From: Spiroplasma sp. BIUS-1
GTDB lineage: Bacteria > Bacillota_I > Bacilli_A > Mycoplasmatales > Mycoplasmataceae
Direction of reading: 5' to 3'
DNA length: 64,000 nt
Assembly: GCF_010365805.1 (NCBI RefSeq)
Contig: NZ_CP048386.1
Coordinates: 310,001-374,000 of the forward strand
Shown piece by piece: positions 57,825-64,000 of the stretch. The notes under the pieces were generated by a model, which worked only from the letters and a program-made list of their open reading frames with translations, ran no database searches and was not told the DNA's origin. The translations under genes were made by a program, and so were the position numbers. Every line of letters starts with the position of its first letter. Position 1 is the stretch's first letter.

Positions 57825-59159
57825 ATGAAATTAAATAAAGATATATGAAAATTTAATAACGCAATAAAAATTCTCACAGCTGAAGACAAGGAGTTAAGTT
57901 TAAAAATAAATTCTTACTTCAATGACTTAAGAGAATTATTTTTAGGTGAGGGAATTCATTTAAAAAAAGTTGGAGATTTTTCATATAACTCTTTTAGAAA
58001 AGTTAACAAGATTTTTAATTTAGATCTTTGTGCTGTTAAATATGTTTCAAATTCTAAAATTAAATTTTCTGAACTTCAAGAATTTATTTTAGAAGCTTCA
58101 AAAAAATACAAAGGGTTGCCAGAAATTCACACAGATAAAAATTATATTAATTTAGTTTTTAATTTTAAAAATACAAAAATAAATTTTAGAATAATTCCTG
58201 TTATCGCAAAAGAAGTTGAAGGGGAAATGGTTTGCAAAGTAAATAGAAATGGAATAGTTCAAGAGGATTTAGTTTTAAACTTAACATCTGATTTTAAAAA
58301 AGCAAACAAATTAAGTTCGGGACTTTTAGTTTCTTTGAAGAGAATTATAAACTACATAATGAATGGTGAATTCAATTACACTTATGATATTGATTTTCTA
58401 CTTTTAAGATGATTCTATGAATACACTTCTAAAACATTAGATGAATATATTTTGGAAAAATATATAAAAAGAGAAACTGATTTAGATGTAAAAGAATTTA
58501 TGAAAATAAATAATTTCAGAAAGTGAATTAAAAGAACTGTTAGTTTTTATGATCTAGTTAGCTTCATATTTTTAAAATTAGATTCTACAAATACATACTA
58601 CTTTAATCAATTTAATTTTGAGTTTGAAGAAATGTTTGATGGAATTTCTCGTTACTCATTAAACACAAATTCTAACTTCAAATTACCAATAGACTATTTA
58701 TCTGAAATAAAATTATTTGATACAACTTCGATTGAAGATAAAGTTTACATACAAAGTAATATATCAAATGAGAATGGTTTATCTGGAATATCTTGAGAAA
58801 AGTTTAAAAACGACGGACACAAATATATTGTCACTCCAGTAATAAAAAGTGGGGTAGCAAATTTTGCAATGTTTCAAAAATGACTTACTGTAAAATCAAA
58901 TGAACTTTACATGAAGTTGAGTGATGAATTAAAGTCGGAGATAAAGTCAACAAAACAAAGAGAAGCTATGAGTGAATTAAATGAAATAGCAAATGAATGA
59001 TTAACAAAATACAGTTCAAAACTAAAATATATTCAGCCTTACTTTGATAAAAAATATCCTTTTTCATCAACTTATGAGGTTGATCAATTGGCTTCTTTAA
59101 TTATTCAAACAGTGGATAGAATTGATGACAAACAATGAATAATAAAAAATGATAATTAG
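57825..59159 (+). CDS. Nucleotidyltransferase-fold-like protein 2, 444 aa
   Basis: A parallel to the preceding gene: VGDFSYNSF replaces HGSYATGE, IFNLDLCAVKYV replaces LNIDLLAIKHV, and KINFRIIPVI looks like the third strand with Asn for Asp. The active-site acids are thus even more reduced. The rest (about 180-444) is helical and unrecognised, with many TGA Trp codons. The ATG at 57825 overlaps no gene and follows AGAGAGA. The pair with its neighbour suggests either subunits of one complex or one active and one structural copy. A terminator overlaps its end. Confidence 0.65.
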
Positions 59160-59177
59160 TAATAATTATCATTTTTC
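59145..59177. terminator. Bidirectional terminator
   Basis: A 14-bp inverted repeat (AAAAATGATAATTA and its complement) around a five-base loop between convergent genes. Confidence 0.8.
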
Positions 59178-59198
59178 TTCTTCTACAGTTTGGTTTTT

Positions 59199-59696
59199 TA
59201 AGATTTCTGTACGTTTTTTTACATAGTCTTTTTCAACTTTTCCGATGTGGTGATATAGGTCACGACTGGCTTTAATTCTTAATTTCTTTAATTCTTCATC
59301 ACAGAAAACTCATGTTAATCAAACTATGTGAAAGTGTCTTAAATATTTAATTTCTCTTTCATCATACATTTCATAACTTAATGTTTGAGCTTCTCTTTGT
59401 GCAAAGTCAACTCATTTTTGAGGATTAATGTTTTCGTTATAAGCTTCTTTAGCTAATGCTTGATAAGCCAAAGCTTTTTTAACAATAATATCTTCTAATG
59501 ACTGTAAAGTATTTGCGATTTCAGCTACGATTGCTTGGTCGAATTCATCATAAGAATTAAATTGGTGTTTTGATAAATAGAACATCTTAGTACTTAAGTT
59601 ACTTACTGGATTCCCACCACTACCTAAGTGTTCTTTTTCAGAGATAATTTTAAACTCTGTTTCAATTTCTTTATAAAATTCTGATTTAATACGCAT
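59199..59696 (-). CDS. Uncharacterised protein, 165 aa
   Basis: Not recognised. The soluble, helical protein starts RIKSEFYKEIETEFKII and contains two TGA Trp in HIVWLTWVF. In the strict reading it ends YVKNVQKS at 59199. At the six-A run (59215-59220, minus strand) a single added base would switch to a longer, equally charged tail (KKRTEILKNQTVEEEKW) that ends within the terminator at 59165. So the true C-terminus is uncertain. It diverges from truB. Confidence 0.68.
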
Positions 59697-59817
59697 AGTG
59701 TCACCTGAATTCCTTTATTATTGGTATTATTATATCATAATTTTTAGAAATTAATAGTGTAGAGCCTAAGGTATATGTGTAATAATAAGAATATATTGTT
59801 TATTTGGAGGTAGTGTT

Positions 59818-60738
59818 ATGAATAATAAATCAGGAGTTTTTTTAATAAATAAGCCAGAGGGAATTACTTCAAATGACTTAATCCAAAAAATAAAAAGAAA
59901 ATTCAAAGTTAAAAAAATAGGTCATGCAGGAACTTTAGATCCTTTAGCAACGGGTTTGATGGTTGTTTTAATAAATCAAGCTACAAAGATATCTAACTAC
60001 CTTTTAACAAGTGATAAGAGCTATGTTGTTACAATGAAGCTATTTGTTCAAACAGATTCTCAAGACATCACAGGAAATGTTGTTGAACAAGAAGAATATA
60101 GAAAAATATCAAAAACATTAGTTAAAGAAATTGTTGATAAATATAATGGTTATATTTATGATCAATATCCTCCAATTTATTCTGCAGTAAAAGTTAATGG
60201 TAAAAAATTATATGAATATGCAAGAAAAGAACAAGAAGTTATTATAAATCCAAGAAAAGTAACAATTAAAAGTTGTGAACTTTTGGACTTTAATCAAAAA
60301 TTAGGAACAATTAAATTAAAAGTAAGATCAAGTAAAGGAACTTATATAAGAAGTTTAGTATCTGATATTGCAAAAGACTTAGAAACTATTGCAACTGTTT
60401 CTCAATTGGAAAGAATAAGTTCTGGTGGTTTTGAATTACAAAATGCAAAAACAATTGATGAAATTGAGCAAAGTGACTTAATCAATATGTATGATTCTTT
60501 AATGTTAAATGAACATCCTTTAATTGAATATCATAGAGTAAAAGACATTAAACAAGGAAAAGCAATAACTTTAACTGGAATAAATTACCCAATAGTTTTT
60601 ATAATAAATGACGAGAAAGAAGTTATAGCAATTTATAAACATATTGCTCATGACTTATACAAATGCCAAAGAGGTCTTTGAGATGAGGTTCCTTTAGATC
60701 AGTTAACTGAAGCTGAAAGGAATGGGTACTATGATTAA
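59818..60738 (+). CDS. truB: tRNA pseudouridine(55) synthase TruB
   Basis: TruB converts U55 of tRNA to pseudouridine. The 306-residue protein has the KPEGITSNDLI start and the catalytic Asp41 in HAGTLDPLATG, followed by QYPPIYSAVKVNGKKLYEYAR and the KGTYIRSLVSDI segment. TGA at 60679 is Trp. Ribosome site GGAGG. The stop overlaps the ribF start by eight bases, the usual truB-ribF pairing. Confidence 0.97.
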
Positions 60739-61462
60739 AATAGAAACTCTTTTAAATAAAAAAGAAGTTTTTAGTTTTTCTAGCGAAGTTGTCTGTATTG
60801 GTTTTTTTGATGGCGTTCATAAAATGCACAAAAAAATATTGGAAAAAACAAAAAATATTGCAAAAGAAAATAATTTTAAATGATCAATTATAACTTTTAC
60901 TGAAAAGGTTAGTGATTTTTTAAACTCAACTAAAAATAATATTCAACTTAAAGAAAAAAAATATAATATTTTTGAAAAAGAATTTAACCCCAATGGTTTG
61001 ATTGAAATTCAAGTAAATAATGAAACTATAAAAAAACAACCTGAAGAATTCTGTGATTTTTTAAAAAATAATTTAAAGGTAAAAAAAATAGTTGTTGGAA
61101 GTGACTTTAAATTTGGTTTCAAGGGAGAAGGTAATGTATTATTACTTCAGAAATATTTTGGAAAAGAAAATATTATTATTTTTGATAGAGTTGAAAATAT
61201 ATCAACATCTTTAATAAGAGAAAAAATATCTACAGGAAGTGTTCAAGAAATTAAAAAAATTTTAGAACATGATTTGATTGTTTCTGCAAAAAGAACAGAT
61301 GTAAGTAGATATTTAATTGAAGATTTTAAAATAAAACTACCAAATAGTTTTTATCTTATTAGGCTAAAAGATCAAATTTTAGAAGTAGAGATTACAGATA
61401 ATTCATTCAAAATAGACTCAAATTCAGACGTTATTGAATTAGAATTATTGGAAAAAAAGTAA
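60731..61462 (+). CDS. ribF: RibF-like FAD synthetase without a recognisable riboflavin kinase domain
   Basis: The 243-residue protein has the N-terminal adenylyltransferase domain: CIGFFDGVHKMHKKI, VVGSDFKFGFKGEGN and STSLIREKISTG. These positions match FMN adenylyltransferase (the HxGH motif reads HKMH). Standard bifunctional RibF is about 310 residues, and its C-terminal kinase carries a Pro-Thr-Ala-Asn motif. Here only about 60 residues follow and no such motif is visible, so the riboflavin kinase activity appears to be missing. TGA at about 60881 is Trp. It overlaps truB by eight bases. Confidence 0.88.
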
Positions 61463-61583
61463 AAAAATAAAGTTTTTTTTGTTATACTTTTTAAGTATTG
61501 ATGTTTTTACGTTGAATTGATTTATCCCTGAATCATTTCTTTGTTCAAACAATTTCAATCAAGATTAAAAGGGGGATTTAGAA
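61463..61583 (+). promoter_or_regulatory. rpsO leader with possible S15 autoregulatory structure
   Basis: A T-rich promoter-like start (TATACT near 61482) leads into about 90 leader bases. TTGATT (61517-61522) can pair with AATCAA (61557-61562), and ATCCC (61524-61528) can pair with the GGGAT of the ribosome site (61573-61577). This could hide the start of rpsO. Confidence 0.45.
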
Positions 61584-61850
61584 ATGGTTTCTAAAACACA
61601 AATCGAAAATATCGTTAAGGAATATGGTTCAAATGCAAATGATACTGGTAAAGCAGAAGTTCAAATTGCAATTTTAACTCAAGATATTCAAAACTTAACA
61701 GAGCACTTAAACTTACACAAAAAAGATATTACTTCAAGAAGAAGTTTATTGAAAAAAGTTGCTCAAAGAAGACACTTATTAAACTTCTTGTTTAAAAAAG
61801 ATGTTGAAAGATACAAAGCTATCATTGAAAAATTAAAAATTAGAAAATAA
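61584..61850 (+). CDS. rpsO: 30S ribosomal protein S15
   Basis: The 88-residue protein matches S15 throughout: [45 protein letters not shown] and [13 protein letters not shown]. It binds the central domain of 16S rRNA early in 30S assembly. Ribosome site GGGGGAT. A terminator overlaps its stop codon. Confidence 0.98.
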   Translation: MVSKTQIENIVKEYGSNANDTGKAEVQIAILTQDIQNLTEHLNLHKKDITSRRSLLKKVAQRRHLLNFLFKKDVERYKAIIEKLKIRK

Positions 61851-61877
61851 AAAGTCTTTAGACTTTTTATTTTTTTA
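61844..61877 (+). terminator. Intrinsic terminator after rpsO
   Basis: AAAATAAAAAGTC pairs with GACTTTTTATTTT around TTTA. Confidence 0.85.
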
Positions 61878-61918
61878 AGTTAAAGCCGTTGGCAGTAGAA
61901 AACTTGGAAAATTTAATG

Positions 61919-61924
61919 TATAAT
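61919..61924 (+). promoter_or_regulatory. Promoter -10 of the HNH-like gene
   Basis: TATAAT about 75 bases before the start codon; no good -35. Confidence 0.45.
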
Positions 61925-61999
61925 AAAATCATATTTTGGTACAAAAAATAAATTTTTATCAAAATTTAATATTGTTTATTAGAAAGACGGTGTTACTAT

Positions 62000-62569
62000 A
62001 TGGCAACTGCAACAAAAAAAACAGCAACTAAAAAACCAGATCCAACTGCTGTTAAAAAAGCTGCTTCAAACAAAAAAAGAGCAGAACACATTCAAACTAG
62101 AAAAAAAGCTACTGATCCAAAACCAGAGAAAATTGTTAACAAATCTATCAAATTAAGTGATGGACAAGAAAAATTTATCTGAGAAAAAGCAGATCCAGTA
62201 TCAGCTACAAATGCTTCAATCTACAGACAAGATGTAGCTGGAGCAATTATGAAAATTAGTGAATTTGGACAAGCTTCAGAATTCGGTTGAGTTTACAGCT
62301 TAATTGATCCAGAAGGAGAAAACGATGATGTAAACAACGTTGTTGCTCTTCACTGAATGAATGCAAAAGTAAAACGTAAACCAGATCAAAATTGAACAGC
62401 TGTTGTAACAGGTGGAAGAGACATTACTGGTCTATTTAACCAAAAGAAAGAAACTAAAATTTCTGGAACTCAGTTATCAAAAACTAGAAAAACTGTTTTA
62501 TTCCAACCTTCAAAAGTTGAACCTAAAAAAGTTAACGTTCAAATTAGAACTGCAACTGGTAAAAAATAA
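62000..62569 (+). CDS. Basic protein with degenerate HNH-like domain, 189 aa
   Basis: A Lys/Ala/Thr-rich N-terminal tail (residues 1-50) precedes a domain that follows the sequence plan of a widespread HNH endonuclease group: FIWEKA, YRQDVAGAIMKISEFGQASEFGW, then DDVNNVVALHWMNAKVK. In active members the Gly-Trp is followed by Glu-Ile-Asp-His-Ile; here it is Val-Tyr-Ser-Leu-Ile, so the catalytic Asp-His pair is gone. It may still bind nucleic acid. Codon choice (TTC, AAC, CGT) and the short K-rich tail recall abundant proteins. Four TGA Trp codons. The ribosome site is weak (AAAGACGG). Family call is from memory of the pattern. Confidence 0.7.
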
Positions 62570-62570
62570 T

Positions 62571-62601
62571 AAAAAAACCTTACTTCAAGTAGGGTTTTTT
62601 T
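62571..62601 (+). terminator. Intrinsic terminator
   Basis: AAAAAACCTTACTT pairs with AGTAGGGTTTTTT, with one mismatch or wobble and T run. Confidence 0.8.
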
Positions 62602-62605
62602 ATTA

Positions 62606-62611
62606 TATAAT
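62606..62611 (+). promoter_or_regulatory. Promoter -10 of the miaA leader RNA
   Basis: TATAAT in the tail of the preceding terminator, seven bases before the likely start at G62618. Confidence 0.6.
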
Positions 62612-62617
62612 ATTTAT

Positions 62618-62738
62618 GTCCTTCGGGACGCCAAGAATATTTGTTATTCTTTATGTTTGCGTGAGATATTAAAGACCGCTCAATAAATAAGTATTTCCTT
62701 TCTCATGCATTTGATAGCGGGTGGGAATATTTTTTTTT
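62618..62738 (+). ncRNA. Structured leader or small RNA upstream of miaA
   Basis: From G62618 the RNA can form: a 5' hairpin GTCC-TTCG-GGAC (62618-62629); a second hairpin AAGAATA/TATTCTT (62633-62651); a 9-bp stem TGCGTGAGA/TCTCATGCA (62658-62666 with 62701-62709); CCGCT/AGCGG (62676-62680 with 62716-62720), which would make a pseudoknot with the previous stem; and a terminator-like stem AAGTATTTCC/GGGAATATTT (62689-62698 with 62723-62732) followed by T. The last three compete or interlock, as in a riboswitch or attenuator. I do not match it to a known class. No ORF here has a start and ribosome site. Confidence 0.62.
62689..62738 (+). terminator. Terminator-like hairpin of the miaA leader
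   Basis: AAGTATTTCC and GGGAATATTT (with G-U pairs) followed by T. It precedes the miaA ribosome site at 62750-62755 and could stop transcription before the gene. Confidence 0.6.
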
Positions 62739-62765
62739 GTCTTTTTTTAGGAGGTTGGAATAATT

Positions 62766-63686
62766 ATGAACAAATTAATAGTAATAGTTGGTCCAACAGC
62801 AAGTGGAAAAACTGATTTGTCAGTAAAAATAGCAAAAGAATTTAATGGTGAGTGTATTAACTCAGATTCTACTCAAATATTTAAAGGAACAGATATAGCA
62901 ACAAATAAAATTACAAAAGAAGAAATGGATGGAATTGAACACCATTTACTTTCTATAAAAGAAGTTAATGAATCATATTCTGTAGCTGATTTTCAAAAAG
63001 AAGCTAGAGAAAAAGTTGCACAAATTTTGGAGAAAGGAAAAACTCCAATAATTGTTGGCGGAACCGGATTATATACAAATGCATTGCTTATGGATTATAA
63101 TTTCACAAGCGATGATCATATAAAAGATTATGAAAAACAATATGAAAAACTTTCAAACCAAGAGGTTTGAGAAATTTTAAATGAAAAAGATAATCTAGAA
63201 GCTCAAAAAATTCATCCAAATAATAGATATAGGGCAATTAGAGCTTTAGAAATTATTGAACTTAATGGAAACCAAAAATCAGAATTAATTAAAGATAATA
63301 AAAAATATGTCTACAATAATTTACTAATTGTTGGATTATTTCCCCAAAGAGACAAATTATATAGTAGAATAAATAATAGGGTACTTAGCTTGGAGAAGCG
63401 AGGTTTATTTAAAGAAATTGAAATGGCTTATGAAGCGAATAACTTTAATAAGAAAGCTCAATCACTTAAATGCATTGGTGGTCCAGAAATTATAAAATAT
63501 CTTGAAAAAGAAATAACTTATGATGAATGTATTGAACTTATGCAAAAAAATAATAGACATTATGCAAGAAGGCAATTAACTTGATTTAGAAATCAACTAG
63601 ATAATGTTGAATGGTTTGAACATGATTATGATAATTTTAATAAAATTTCAGATGAAATAATTGAATACATTAAACTGAATATTTAG
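62766..63686 (+). CDS. miaA: tRNA dimethylallyltransferase MiaA
   Basis: MiaA adds dimethylallyl to A37 of tRNAs reading UNN codons. The 306-residue protein has the P-loop GPTASGKT (9-16), NSDSTQIFKG, ATNKITKEEMDGIEHHL, and IIVGGTGLYTNAL, followed by the NNRYRAIRALEI and KNNRHYARRQLTWFRNQ segments. TGA codons encode Trp. Ribosome site AGGAGG. A structured leader with its own promoter and a terminator-like stem precedes it, so expression may be attenuated. Confidence 0.96.
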
Positions 63687-63723
63687 TTTTTTTAAAATTG
63701 AATACAAGTTAGGAGACTTAACT

Positions 63724-64000
63724 ATGTTATCTGTATACGAACGTGTGGAGAACTTAATTAAGGACAATAAAAATACTACTTTTAAATTAATAGGAAAACA
63801 AATCTTAACTGATTGATCGGTTGGGGTTTTTAAAAGTCAAAACGAGATTAGTGAGTCTTGTTTTGTGTCTTTGGCAACTGTAACGCAATTTGCAAAAGCA
63901 TGTTTGTGTGAAGGTTACAAAGAACTTTCTATTAGATTAAAAGTTGAGTATGAAAATGTTATGCAAAACCAACTTAAAACTGCTGTCGGATCCGAAGTTG
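63724..64000 (+). CDS. RpiR/MurR-type transcriptional regulator (N-terminal part, cut by window edge)
   Basis: The visible 92 residues have the RpiR-family helix-turn-helix: KSQNEISESCFVSLATVTQFAKACLCEGYKELSIRL. Family members regulate sugar phosphate or amino-sugar metabolism via a C-terminal SIS domain, which would lie beyond base 64000. TGA at about 63814 is Trp. Ribosome site AGGAG. The target genes cannot be seen here. Confidence 0.85.

Noticed and set aside
62412-62672. ORF spanning the HNH-like gene end and the miaA leader
   Set aside because: It crosses a terminator and is out of frame with the conserved HNH-like protein.
62712-62738. GCGGGTGGGAA as a T-box antiterminator element
   Set aside because: The consensus continues with ACCGCG, which is absent, and there is no stem I specifier arrangement.

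Overview
The window is a low-GC mollicute chromosome segment that uses genetic code 4. Nearly every tryptophan is written TGA, so most genes look broken under the standard code but read through cleanly when TGA is Trp. Lipoproteins with Mollicutes-type signal peptides, a ClpB without its N-terminal domain, and giant FtsX-type permeases all fit Spiroplasma, Mesoplasma or Entomoplasma. The species is not resolved. I recognise no rRNA, tRNA, CRISPR array, prophage or insertion sequence, and no gene-free gap exceeds 300 bases.

Layout. 1-8955: the end of hemW, pncA, an unknown gene, then the heat-shock block clpB / hrcA-grpE-dnaK-dnaJ with three CIRCE operators. 9037-18869: tRNA and translation genes (mnmA, fmt, efp) mixed with an acidic coiled-coil protein, a two-nuclease-domain DUF2779 protein, an ABC ATPase/permease pair and a small Asp23-like protein. 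18973-26205: a run of six uncharacterised proteins, including an arginine-rich coiled-coil protein and one with ten cysteines near its N-terminus. 26255-34538: tig, CIRCE-controlled lon, an ABC exporter, rarA and two small unknowns. 34565-44973: a surface locus with two large paralogous lipoproteins on the minus strand, facing away from a 1734-residue FtsX-type permease. 45080-50839: small conserved genes, a DJ-1 protein, and a secreted protein + ABC ATPase + permease operon. 50971-55122: nusA-ylxR-L7Ae-infB-rbfA. 55147-64000: a membrane protein, rsmE followed by two nucleotidyltransferase-like paralogs, truB-ribF, rpsO, a degenerate HNH-like protein, a structured leader or small RNA, miaA, and the start of an RpiR-type regulator.

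How it works together. HrcA/CIRCE links clpB, the dnaK operon and lon into one protein quality-control regulon. The translation genes sit in small operons ending in strong hairpin terminators. The surface locus is the most dynamic-looking part. An 18-A homopolymer fills the spacer between a -35 and a -10 that are exactly 17 bases apart, just upstream of the giant permease. This is the architecture of a slippage-driven phase-variable promoter. Other points worth following are the pseudoknot-capable RNA before miaA, the HNH-like protein without its catalytic histidine, and the nucleotidyltransferase-like pair with altered active sites.
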